Below the pieces are notes generated by a model, which made no database searches, was not told the DNA's origin, and saw only the letters and a list, made by a program, of their open reading frames with translations. Source: UBA11524 sp963590165 (GTDB taxonomy: Bacteria > Bacillota > Clostridia > Christensenellales > Aristaeellaceae). From it: DNA of 64,000 bases. Shown here piece after piece: positions 49,346 to 57,399 of this stretch; positions within the stretch are counted from its first letter, which is position 1; every line of letters starts with the position of its first letter. Both the position numbers and the translations under genes were made by a program. The stretch is from the NCBI GenBank assembly GCA_963590165.1, contig CAVANO010000052.1, positions 1-64,000 on the forward strand, read 5' to 3'.

Positions 49346-49657
49346 GATACCGAAGGAGTCAAGGGGGCGATTGGAAAGCTCCCTTGAAGCCACATCCAAG
49401 ACCAATCATGAAAACGAAACCAAGCACGCTGCCGATACCGAAGGGGTCAAGGGGGCGACCGGAACCCCCCCTTGAAGCCACAGCCAAGACCAATCATGAA
49501 AACGAAACCAAGCACGCTGCCGATACCGAAGGGGTCAAGGGGGCGACCGGAACCCCCCCTTGAAGCCACAGCCAAGACCAATCATGAAAACGAAACCAAG
49601 CACGCTGCCGATACCGAAGGGGTCAAGGGGGCGACCGGAAAGCCCCCTTGAAGCATC
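49346..49657. repeat. 88-bp tandem array of the hairpin B element, 3.5 copies
   Basis: Units start at 49346, 49434, 49522 and 49610, exactly 88 bp apart; the second and third are identical over nearly all bases. Each contains GATACCGAAGGGGTCAAGG, the hairpin B stem, TTGAAGCCACA, and CATGAAAACGAAACCAAGC. The last copy is cut after the hairpin. Single, diverged copies occur at 14.6 and 57.25 kb. Together with the preceding hairpins this fills the 49062-49721 gap. Confidence 0.93.
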
Positions 49658-49670
49658 TCGTTGATCAAGC

Positions 49671-49699
49671 TTGAAAACATACCAATTCTATGGTATTAT
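49671..49699 (+). promoter_or_regulatory. Promoter with inverted repeat, Rrf2 gene
   Basis: TTGAAA (49671-49676), 17 bp, TATTAT (49694-49699). The spacer holds ATACCA-ATTCTA-TGGTAT (49680-49697), a dyad like Rrf2-family sites, which suggests autoregulation. Confidence 0.7.
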
Positions 49700-49721
49700 A
49701 GGAGATGAGGAGGCGGCAATT

Positions 49722-50147
49722 GTGAAAATATCAACAAAAGGTCGCTATGCCCTTCGGATGCTGCTCGATGTGGCAGAAAATCAGCAGGACAGCACCGTCA
49801 CGCTCAAGGAAATCTCCGAGAGGCAAGGCATCTCCAAGAAGTATCTGGAGCAAATCGCGCTCGTGCTGTCGCAGGCGGGCATTCTCCGCGGCGCACGCGG
49901 TCATCAGGGCGGCTATCGGCTGGCGGTTTCGCCGGACAAACTGTCCGTTGCGGAAATCATCCGCGTGACGGAAGGTTCGCTGGCGCCGGTCGCATGCCTG
50001 GAGCAACAGCCGAATGAATGCGAACGCTGCGGTCAGTGCCGGACGCTGTTTGTCTGGGAAGGGCTCGATCAGGCGATCGTCGCGTATCTGGAGAGCATCA
50101 CGCTTCAGGACGTGCTTTCGCATCCCCATCCATCAGCGTGCGAATGA
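49722..50147 (+). CDS. Rrf2-family transcriptional regulator
   Basis: A 141-residue winged-helix regulator. MKISTKGRYALRMLLDVA and ISERQGISKKYLEQI are the family N-terminal helices; GARGHQGGYRLA is the wing. Cys residues in CLEQQPNECERCGQC lie where IscR-type members bind a [2Fe-2S] cluster, so it may sense iron-sulfur status; the CymR-like cysteine regulators lack this full set. A GTG start at 49722 is used, eight bases after AGGAGG. The 3' end overlaps the convergent tcdA gene by 50 bp. Confidence 0.9.
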   Translation: MKISTKGRYALRMLLDVAENQQDSTVTLKEISERQGISKKYLEQIALVLSQAGILRGARGHQGGYRLAVSPDKLSVAEIIRVTEGSLAPVACLEQQPNECERCGQCRTLFVWEGLDQAIVAYLESITLQDVLSHPHPSACE

Positions 50148-50856
50148 TATACGAGGCAATCAACAGCCCCATCGCACCCGGCACGAACATCATGCTGCCG
50201 GGCACATCCTTCCGCAGCCCATCCTCCTGCGCAATCGGAGACACCGGCACATGCGGCGGTTCGACAGAATAGGCAACGGTTAAATGCCGTATGCCTTTTT
50301 TTCTGCACATTTGACGCATGGCACGCGCAAGCGGACAGACGGATGTCTTGGTGATGTCATCGATTCGCAGGCAGGACGGGTCGAGCTTGTTGCCTGCACC
50401 CATCGCGCTGATGAGCGGCACGCCAAGCTTTTCGCAGCGCATCGCCAGTTCGAGCTTCGCCGCGACCGTGTCCACCGCATCGACCACGAAATCATAGGCG
50501 GACAGGTCAACCTCATCCGCCGTTTCCGGCAGATAGAACATCTTCTTCCTGTTCACGCGCAAATCGGGATTGATGTCCGCCAGTCGTTCCGCCATCACAT
50601 CCACCTTGTCGCGCCCAATCGTGGAATGCAGTGCAATTACCTGCCGATTCAGGTTGCTGACGCTGACATCATCGCGGTCGAACAGGTCGATTTCGGCAAT
50701 GCCGCTGCGTGCAAGGGCTTCGCAGACAAATCCGCCGACCCCGCCGACGCCGAACACCGCGACATGCGCCCGATGGATGCGTGCGAAGGCATCCTCACCG
50801 ATCAGGGAAATGGTGCGGCTGAACGGCTCCGTTTGCATCCTGTACTCGTTATTCAT
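50098..50856 (-). CDS. tcdA: tRNA threonylcarbamoyladenosine dehydratase
   Basis: An E1-like (ThiF/MoeB fold) enzyme that makes cyclic t6A37 in tRNA with ATP. The 252-residue protein has GVGGVGGFVCEALARSG for ATP, DDVSVSNLNRQVIA, and DAVDTVAAKLEL. HVAVFG and the Cys-rich SVCPLARAMRQMCRKKGI are as in TcdA. GGAGG precedes ATG by six bases. It overlaps the upstream methyltransferase-like gene by eight bases. With trmO it is the second t6A-modifying gene in the window. Confidence 0.92.
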   Translation of the reverse strand: MNNEYRMQTEPFSRTISLIGEDAFARIHRAHVAVFGVGGVGGFVCEALARSGIAEIDLFDRDDVSVSNLNRQVIALHSTIGRDKVDVMAERLADINPDLRVNRKKMFYLPETADEVDLSAYDFVVDAVDTVAAKLELAMRCEKLGVPLISAMGAGNKLDPSCLRIDDITKTSVCPLARAMRQMCRKKGIRHLTVAYSVEPPHVPVSPIAQEDGLRKDVPGSMMFVPGAMGLLIASYIIRTLMDGDAKARPEA

Positions 50857-51712
50857 GGGACTCCTCCGGCAGATAGCATTTCAGCGTCTTTTCAATCCAG
50901 TAGAGGTACTTTGGACCTTTCACCTCAAGTGCCTTCATCCGCTGATAGAGCGGCAGACCATCCGACACATCGTGCCAGAGGTCGGTGAAGACGGTGTCAT
51001 ATGCTTGCAGATGCATTTTCGCGTAGTCAAACGCATCCGCCTGAATGATTTGCAGCGCATCCGGACGCGGAAAGTGCGGCAGAAGCATCGTACGGAACAA
51101 TTCGATGATATCCGGATTCTGCTCGACGACGGTGACGCTGTCAACATCGCTTTTCAGCAGGCAATGGAACGCGTAATAGCCCAGTCCCAGCCCGAAGGTC
51201 AGCACGCGTCCGCGCGATGCTTTCACGCACGGCTGAATGGTGTTGATTTCGTTCGGCGTGACGGTCATCCAGACGCGGTCATCCTCCTTGACGGCCGGAA
51301 AGCGGAATGATGTCTCGAACCAGCCGAGCTGCGGCAAGGCACTTCCGTCGGGCAGTTGCTCAAAATCATCCAGCACAAACAGTTCCAGCGGCGCAATCTC
51401 GTCCTGCTTCAGCGTGATTTGCCCGATCTGCCCAATGGCGTGCCCGATTCGGCGGAGATACGCGTCTTGCATATAGTCATCCGCCATGCAGCGGTGGATC
51501 ACGCGCGGTAGCACCCCTCGCTGAAGTACCCAGTCGGCAGGAACATCGGGGTCGAGACCCAGCAGGGCACTGAGCGCGGTGATATAGGCATCCTCCAAGG
51601 AAAGACCATCGGCAGTCAGGGAGGACAACGTCTCTACCGACACGCCGCAGGGCTGGAAGCATAGGTACTCGCTCAGGAGCGTCAGCAGGCGCTCGTTTTC
51701 TTCATGGGTCAT
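50849..51712 (-). CDS. Spermidine-synthase-like / SAM-dependent methyltransferase-fold protein
   Basis: A 287-residue cytoplasmic protein. Residues about 165-265 form a Rossmann methyltransferase fold with RVLTFGLGLGYYAFHCL as SAM motif I and VTVVEQNPDIIELF as motif II, in the style of spermidine synthases; AFDYAK and VFTDLWHD follow. The N-terminal 150 residues are a helical domain not known to me. Neither polyamine-synthesis neighbours nor a clear acceptor motif is present, so the activity is open. AAAGGAG precedes ATG by six bases; it overlaps tcdA. Confidence 0.75.
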   Translation of the reverse strand: MTHEENERLLTLLSEYLCFQPCGVSVETLSSLTADGLSLEDAYITALSALLGLDPDVPADWVLQRGVLPRVIHRCMADDYMQDAYLRRIGHAIGQIGQITLKQDEIAPLELFVLDDFEQLPDGSALPQLGWFETSFRFPAVKEDDRVWMTVTPNEINTIQPCVKASRGRVLTFGLGLGYYAFHCLLKSDVDSVTVVEQNPDIIELFRTMLLPHFPRPDALQIIQADAFDYAKMHLQAYDTVFTDLWHDVSDGLPLYQRMKALEVKGPKYLYWIEKTLKCYLPEESHE

Positions 51713-51747
51713 GGTTTCTCCTTTGTGGGAAGTCGCCTTGTTGCCTG

Positions 51748-53520
51748 TCAGGTAAGGGCGAATTGGGATTGATAGAGGTTCGCATAGAAGCCCTTCTTCG
51801 CAAGGAGCTCATCATGCGTGCCCTGCTCGATGATGTGCCCGTCCTTCATGACGAGAATCACATCGGCTTCCTGAATGGTGGATAGGCGGTGCGCAACAAT
51901 AAAGGACGTGCGGCCGTTCATCAGCTTCGCAAATGCGGACTGAATCTTGATTTCTGTTCGCGTGTCGATGGACGATGTCGCTTCGTCAAGAATCAGCATC
52001 GGCGGAAGCTTGCCGCCTTCGCCGCCGAGCATCACACGCGCGATGCACAGCAGCTGTTTCTGTCCCTGCGAGATATTGCCGCCGTTCTCGGTGATGACGG
52101 TGTTGTAACCATCCGGCATGCGGCGGATAAAGCCGTGCGCATGGGCTGCCTTCGCTGCAGCTATGACTTCCTCGTCGGTCGCGTCAGGGCGGCCGTAGGC
52201 GATATTGTCGCGGATGGTGCCGGCACGCAGCCACGTATCCTGCAGCACCATGCCGAAACTGCCGCGGAGAGAGCGCCGCGTGGCATCGCGGATGTCCGTG
52301 CCGTCCACCAGGATGGCGCCGCCGTTCACATCGTAGAAGCGCATAAGCAGATTAATCAGCGTCGTCTTGCCGCATCCGGTCGGCCCGACAATGGCGATGC
52401 GCTGACCAGGCTTGACGTTCAGGGTAAAGCCTTCAATCAGCGGACGGTCAGGCACATAGCGGAAGGACACGTCCTTGAGCGACACTTCGCCGCGAGGCGA
52501 AAGCGTGACAGCATGCTCACGGTCAGGGACGCGTTCCTTTTCGTCCAGCAGCGCAAATACGCGCGAGGCGCACGCCAGCGCATTCTGAAGTTCTGTCACG
52601 ACGCCCGAAATCTCGTTGAAAGGCTTGGCATACTGGCTTGCATAGCTCAGGAAGACGCTCAGGTCGCCAACAGAAATTGCTCCTGTGCCGATCGCTGTCA
52701 GCGAACCGACAAGCGCAACGGCGGCATAAATGATGTTGTTGACAAGGCGCGTGCTGGGGTTCGTCAGGCTGGAGAAGAACGTTGCCTTCAGGCTGACGCG
52801 CCCGAGCTCCTCATTGATGCAGTCGAAATCCTTCAGCGAAGCTTCCTCATGTCCGAAAGCCTGCACGACCTTCTGCCCCTCAATCAGCTCGTTAATCAGC
52901 GCCGTCTGCTGACCGCGCACGCGTGCCTGTTCGGTGAAGTAGTGATGCGTCTTTCGCGCGATGAACGAGGCAACAAACATCGACAGCGGTGTCAGCAGGA
53001 CAACAAGCAGCGCAATCAACCAGTTCTTCATCAGCATAATCGTCAGCGTGCCAACGATGAGCACCACGCCTGTAAACAGCTGCGTGAAGCCCATCAGCAG
53101 ACCGTCAGAAAACGTATCAACATCGGCAATCATGCGGCTGACGAGGTCGCCGGACGGATGCGCGTCCAAATAGCTCAGCGGCAGGCGCTGCAGCTTGCGG
53201 AAGGATGCATCGCGCAGGTCACGGCTGACACAGTAGGCAATGCGGTTGTTGCTTGTGGCGAGCAGCTGCTGCGCACCGGCAGACAGCAGCGCCGTCAGCG
53301 CAATCCAGAACGCATACATCAGCACCATGCGCAATTCAACCTGTCCGGCGCCAATCATCCGGTCGATGGCATCGCCGGTCAGAATGGGGATGAGCAACTG
53401 CGCAGCGGCACTGACACAGGCGCACAACAGGCTCATGATGACGCGCATGCGGTATGGCTTCACGTAATTCAGCACACGCAGAAGCGTGCCCTTCTGCTGG
53501 GCGATTCTTCCATTCTTCAC
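51748..53520 (-). CDS. ABC exporter, fused permease/ATPase (subunit 2)
   Basis: A 590-residue type IV ABC exporter half with six membrane helices (about 20-310) and a C-terminal ATPase: Walker A IVGPTGCGKTTLINLL, signature NISQGQKQLLCIAR, Walker B LILDEATSSID and switch His in AHRLSTI. All catalytic residues are canonical, so this is the competent half of a heterodimer. It begins with GTG that overlaps the stop of the other half (GTGA). Export of drugs or lipids is likely for this family. Confidence 0.93.
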   Translation of the reverse strand: MKNGRIAQQKGTLLRVLNYVKPYRMRVIMSLLCACVSAAAQLLIPILTGDAIDRMIGAGQVELRMVLMYAFWIALTALLSAGAQQLLATSNNRIAYCVSRDLRDASFRKLQRLPLSYLDAHPSGDLVSRMIADVDTFSDGLLMGFTQLFTGVVLIVGTLTIMLMKNWLIALLVVLLTPLSMFVASFIARKTHHYFTEQARVRGQQTALINELIEGQKVVQAFGHEEASLKDFDCINEELGRVSLKATFFSSLTNPSTRLVNNIIYAAVALVGSLTAIGTGAISVGDLSVFLSYASQYAKPFNEISGVVTELQNALACASRVFALLDEKERVPDREHAVTLSPRGEVSLKDVSFRYVPDRPLIEGFTLNVKPGQRIAIVGPTGCGKTTLINLLMRFYDVNGGAILVDGTDIRDATRRSLRGSFGMVLQDTWLRAGTIRDNIAYGRPDATDEEVIAAAKAAHAHGFIRRMPDGYNTVITENGGNISQGQKQLLCIARVMLGGEGGKLPPMLILDEATSSIDTRTEIKIQSAFAKLMNGRTSFIVAHRLSTIQEADVILVMKDGHIIEQGTHDELLAKKGFYANLYQSQFALT

Positions 53521-55268
53521 AGCATGTCACTCCCCTTTCTGAACTGGCTTTCATGGATTTCGCGGTACACATCGCAACCCTGCATCAGCTCATCATGCGT
53601 GCCGATGCCTGCGACGTGTCCGTCATCGAGCACGATAATCTGGTCGGCATGGCGCAGGGACGAGGTGCGCTGGGAGACGATAAACAGTGTTGTCCCCTCA
53701 GGGAGCGTGCGGAGTGCCTTGCGCAAGGCGGCATCGGTCGCATAGTCCAGGGCGGAAGCGCTGTCATCGAGGATGACGATATCCGGATGACCGACCAGCG
53801 CACGGGCAATCGTCAGGCGCTGCCGCTGACCGCCGGAAAGATTGCGTCCACCCTGCTCCACCGTTTCATCGAGCTTGCCGGGCTTTGCACGGACGAATTC
53901 AGCTGCCTGCGCGATTTCAAGCGCATGCCACAATTCATCGTCCGTCGCGTTTTCGTTGCCCCAGAGTAAATTCGAGCGAATCGTGCCCTGGAACAGCTGT
54001 GCCTTCTGCATGACGACCGCCACCCTGCGGCGAAGCTCTGCCTGCGGATAATCCGCAATCGGGCGTCCGAACAGCATGACTGTGCCGCTTGTGGCGTCAT
54101 AGAAACGCGAAATCAGGCTGACGAGCGTCGTTTTGCCGCTGCCCGTGCCGCCGATGACACCGATGGTCTGCCCGCGCTTCGCCGTGAACGTCACGTCCGT
54201 CAGGCTCTCATCGCCCGCGCCGCGGTATTGCAGCGACACATGGTCAAAACGGACTTCGTCCGCACTCTTTTCTTCGTCCGCATTCCCTTTCGCGTCAGAT
54301 ACATCTTTTTCCGGGAAGTGCATGCTCGACTCGGTATCCAGCACCTGCGAGATGCGCCCCATGCTGGCAATTGCACGCGTCAGCAGGACAACGAGATTCG
54401 CCAGCTTGACCAGCTCGACGAGAATCTGATTCATGTAGTTAACCAGTGCAACGATATCGCCGGAAAGCAGTGTCCCGCCCTCAACCTTTCCTGCGCCGAA
54501 GTACAGGATCGCAATGATGCCGATATTGACAACGACATACGTCAGCGGATTCATCAGCGCCGCAATGCGCCCGACCTTGAGCTGCATATCCGTCAGGCGG
54601 CTGTTCTGCGCGACAAACTGTTGCTCCTCCGCGTCCTCACGCCCGAAGGCACGCACCACGCGCACGCCGGACAGGTTCTCACGCGTCGCGCCGGTGACCG
54701 CATCAAGATTGCCCTGCACGCGCTTGTACATCGGCGACGTGACGCGCATAATGCCGAAAACGATGACCGACAGGACCGGGATTGCAGCGACGAAAATCAG
54801 CGCGACCTGCGTGTCAATCGTAAAGGCGGCAATCATTGCGCCGGCAACGATGAACGGCGAACGCAGGAACAGGCGCAGGAACATGTTCAAACCGTTCTGC
54901 ACCTGATTGACATCGCTCGTCATGCGCGTAATCAGCGTGGAGATGCCCAGCGTATCCAGCTCAGAGAAGGACAGCGACTGGATATGTGCCATGAGCTGAT
55001 GACGCAGTCCGGTCGATGTGCCGATGGCTGCACGCGCCGCGAAATATTGCGCCGTGAACGAGCAGAGCAGCCCGATCAGCGCCATAAGCACGAGCAAACC
55101 GCATCGTGTCCAGATATACGCTGCATCGCCGTTGCCGATGCCGGTCTTGATGATGTCCGACACGACAATCGGTACGAGCAGGTCAAATGTCGCCTCGAGC
55201 ATCTTGAACAGCGGTGCGAGAATGCTCTCCTTGCGGTATTGCTTCAGGAAGGGGAATAGGTGCTTCAT
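53517..55268 (-). CDS. ABC exporter, fused permease/ATPase (subunit 1, degenerate site)
   Basis: A 583-residue partner of the following gene. Walker A IGGTGSGKTTLVSLI and signature NLSGGQRQRLTIAR are good, but after Walker B (VILDDSASALD) Asp stands where the catalytic Glu should be, and the switch His is Gln (SQRTSS). These changes are the rule in heterodimeric exporters such as BmrCD or TM287/288, where one site is non-catalytic. Between the membrane and ATPase domains is a charged linker with KGNADEEKSADE. GAGGAGG is five bases before ATG. It probably heterodimerises with its neighbour. Confidence 0.93.
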   Translation of the reverse strand: MKHLFPFLKQYRKESILAPLFKMLEATFDLLVPIVVSDIIKTGIGNGDAAYIWTRCGLLVLMALIGLLCSFTAQYFAARAAIGTSTGLRHQLMAHIQSLSFSELDTLGISTLITRMTSDVNQVQNGLNMFLRLFLRSPFIVAGAMIAAFTIDTQVALIFVAAIPVLSVIVFGIMRVTSPMYKRVQGNLDAVTGATRENLSGVRVVRAFGREDAEEQQFVAQNSRLTDMQLKVGRIAALMNPLTYVVVNIGIIAILYFGAGKVEGGTLLSGDIVALVNYMNQILVELVKLANLVVLLTRAIASMGRISQVLDTESSMHFPEKDVSDAKGNADEEKSADEVRFDHVSLQYRGAGDESLTDVTFTAKRGQTIGVIGGTGSGKTTLVSLISRFYDATSGTVMLFGRPIADYPQAELRRRVAVVMQKAQLFQGTIRSNLLWGNENATDDELWHALEIAQAAEFVRAKPGKLDETVEQGGRNLSGGQRQRLTIARALVGHPDIVILDDSASALDYATDAALRKALRTLPEGTTLFIVSQRTSSLRHADQIIVLDDGHVAGIGTHDELMQGCDVYREIHESQFRKGSDML

Positions 55269-55278
55269 AGAATCCTCC

Positions 55279-55767
55279 TCAGAGATAAATCGGCGTATGA
55301 CGAAGCGTCGGGACGACCTGCTCCCAGAAAACGGGCTGCTCAAACACAACGGTCGCGGTGTTGTCGCAGGGGTGGAAGGCGATTTTCCCTTCGCGGCGGA
55401 CTTCCTTGTCGAACACGAGCATGATGGCGTTGTCCTTGTCGAACCACAGCCCCAGCGGCGACAGGCTGCCGGATTCCAGCGATAGCATGCGCGGCAGGCA
55501 CTCCGCCGGTGCAAACGACAGCCGCGAAGAATGCAGCAGTTTGCTCGTGTCAGCGGTGCGGAAAGGTTTATCCGGCAGCGTCACGTACAGATAAAACGCC
55601 GTCTGCGTGCGCGTGCACAGCAGGATGTTCTTGCAGAAGGTCACGTCCGGCCCGGCATACGGCAATGCGAGACATTCCTCCATGGAGAAGACAGCTTCAT
55701 GCTCATAGACCTCGCAGGGAATTTGCAGTTCATGCAGATGCGCCAGAACACGCTGCTTGTTGGACAC
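55279..55767 (-). CDS. Prolyl-tRNA editing protein (ProX/YbaK family)
   Basis: A 162-residue YbaK/ProRS-INS-like deacylase that hydrolyses mischarged tRNA, usually Ala-tRNA-Pro. LHELQIPCEVYEHEAVFSMEE and the conserved Lys in CKNILLCTRT, then ESGSLSPLGL and the acidic FDKEVRREGKIAFHP are as in the PrdX/ProXp-ala group. GTG start with GGGAG nine bases upstream. It lies ten bases upstream of the ABC exporter pair and is probably co-transcribed. Confidence 0.88.
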   Translation of the reverse strand: MSNKQRVLAHLHELQIPCEVYEHEAVFSMEECLALPYAGPDVTFCKNILLCTRTQTAFYLYVTLPDKPFRTADTSKLLHSSRLSFAPAECLPRMLSLESGSLSPLGLWFDKDNAIMLVFDKEVRREGKIAFHPCDNTATVVFEQPVFWEQVVPTLRHTPIYL

Positions 55768-55862
55768 GTCACATCACTCCCTCTGTGCAAAATGGAAAAA
55801 TCATACGGAAACAGAACGGCGATTTAGTCAAAATGCCAGTGGTAATTTCCATATTTCCATGA

Positions 55863-55868
55863 TATAAT
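55863..55868 (+). promoter_or_regulatory. Extended -10 promoter of the phosphofructokinase gene
   Basis: TATAAT with TG one base upstream, 43 bp before the ATG; the -35 (TGGTAA at 17 bp) is poor. Confidence 0.6.
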
Positions 55869-55910
55869 ACGCTTGAATCAGAGAAAAATCAAGAGGAGGT
55901 CAGTGCGGCA

Positions 55911-56981
55911 ATGAAAAGAAGAATCGGCATTTTGACAAGCGGCGGCGATTGCCCGGGCTTGAACGCGGCCATCCGCGGCGTTACGCGCGCGGCTTACGAG
56001 CTCTTTGACGCGGAAATCGTTGGCATTCATGACGGCTACAGAGGACTCATCACGGGCGACTACCAGGAGATGAAGCGGAGCCAGTTTTCCGGCATTCTGA
56101 CACTCGGCGGCACCATCCTCGGCACGGCGCGCACGCCCTTCCGCGATATGCGCAAAATCGGTGATGACAACGTCGACAAGGTCGCGGCGATGAAAAAGAC
56201 CTACAAGGATTTGAAGCTCGACTGCCTTGTCACCCTCGGCGGCAACGGCACCCATAAGACCGCAAATCTGCTTGCGAAGGAGGGGCTGAACGTCATCGGT
56301 CTGCCCAAGACGATTGACAACGACCTCTACGGCACGGATTTCACCTTCGGCTTCCACACCGCGATGGACATTGCGACCGAGGTCATCGACCGCATCCACA
56401 CGACTGCCGCATCCCACGGGCGCTGCATGGTCATCGAGGTCATGGGCAACAAGGCCGGCTGGCTGACGCTGTATTCCGGCGTTGCCGGCGGTGCGGATGC
56501 CATCCTCATTCCCGAAATCCCCTACAAGATTGACAAGGTCGCCAAGGTGGTCGAAAGCCGCGCCAAGAGCAACAAGGGCTTCACGATTATCGCCGTGGCA
56601 GAAGGTGCCATGACCACGGAAGAGGCAAAGCTGGGCAAGAAGGAGCGCGAGGCGAAGCGCCTCGAGACGCATTTCTCCTCCAGTGCCTATGTGGCGCAGC
56701 AGTTGCGCGACCTCGTCGGCGTGGAAGCACGCGCAGTGGTGCCGGGACACATCCAGCGCGGCGGCAGCCCGAATGCCTACGACCGCGTGCTGTCAACGCA
56801 GTTCGGCGTTCATGCTGCGGAGCTGATTCGCGACGGCGTATACGGCGTGACGGTTGCGCTCAAAGGCAACGAAATCACGCACAACAAGCTATGCGACATT
56901 GCCGGCGTCCCGAAGCTCGTTCCGCCGGACAACACGATGATTACCACTGCCCGAAACATCGGCATTTCCTTTGGTGATTAA
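55911..56981 (+). CDS. pfkA: 6-phosphofructokinase
   Basis: Phosphorylates fructose-6-phosphate. The 356-residue protein starts MKRRIGILTSGGDCPGLNAA and has the catalytic PKTIDND (Asp136) and GHIQRGGSP. At the donor site it has GGNGT (110-114) and Lys133 in PKTIDND. A small residue after the Asp/Asn suggests ATP as donor, while the Lys is shared with PPi-dependent enzymes; such mixtures occur in the long, non-allosteric group III PFKs. Donor choice thus cannot be decided here. GAGGAGG lies eleven bases before ATG. Confidence 0.93.
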   Translation: MKRRIGILTSGGDCPGLNAAIRGVTRAAYELFDAEIVGIHDGYRGLITGDYQEMKRSQFSGILTLGGTILGTARTPFRDMRKIGDDNVDKVAAMKKTYKDLKLDCLVTLGGNGTHKTANLLAKEGLNVIGLPKTIDNDLYGTDFTFGFHTAMDIATEVIDRIHTTAASHGRCMVIEVMGNKAGWLTLYSGVAGGADAILIPEIPYKIDKVAKVVESRAKSNKGFTIIAVAEGAMTTEEAKLGKKEREAKRLETHFSSSAYVAQQLRDLVGVEARAVVPGHIQRGGSPNAYDRVLSTQFGVHAAELIRDGVYGVTVALKGNEITHNKLCDIAGVPKLVPPDNTMITTARNIGISFGD

Positions 56982-56982
56982 A

Positions 56983-57027
56983 AAAACAGCCTGTTGCGGA
57001 TTTACTGCAGCAGGCTGTTCTTTTATT
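56983..57027 (+). terminator. Terminator of the phosphofructokinase gene
   Basis: ACAGCCTGTTGC/GCAGCAGGCTGT stem followed by TCTTTTATT. Confidence 0.9.
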
Positions 57028-57065
57028 GGGTCTGATTCCGGGGAATTTCGCCTCTGCGGATCGAT

Positions 57066-57310
57066 CAGATGGCTTTGCAGTCGCCCTCTGAACTGCTTCG
57101 CGGTGCACTTTTCCATGGTTTGTTTGCAGCTATTTCGGGGGCTTTGCGGTCGCCCCCGAACCCCTTCGCAATGCACTCTTCCGAAGCAGACCTGTCATGT
57201 CGTTCTTTATACTGTATGCCCCAATTTACTATGAAAAACAAGCCAAGCACGCTGCCGAAACCGAAGGGGTCAAAAATTCAGACGAAGTCTGCGACCGCAG
57301 GCTTGCCTGT
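57066..57310. repeat. Two hairpin B copies and a composite A-in-B element
   Basis: CAGATGGC-TTTGCAGTC-GCCCTCTG at 57066-57090 and TTCGGGGGC-TTTGCGGTC-GCCCCCGAA at 57134-57160, each followed by the C-C-TTCGC text. At 57232-57320 the forward element (AAGCCAAGCACGCTGCCG, GAAGGGGTCA) has hairpin A (CAGACGAAGTCTG, 57281-57293) in place of the left half of hairpin B, with GCCCCCTTGA resuming at 57318. The rest of the 56982-57399 gap shows nothing else. Confidence 0.82.
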
Positions 57311-57399
57311 TCTATAGCCCCCTTGATGCTGGAACTATGTCAACCATGGAAATGAGAAATTCAATCCCTGCCAACGTCAAAAGATGTTTGCAGGAAGGC

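Noticed and set aside
49346..49657. Tandem 88-bp repeats as a CRISPR array
   Set aside because: Repeat and 'spacer' parts are equally conserved between units, the period is too long and no cas gene is near.
54250..54262. Hairpin A text (CGGACTTCGTCCG) inside the ABC exporter gene
   Set aside because: It encodes ADEVRF, part of the normal start of the ATPase domain, so it is probably a chance match and not an inserted element.
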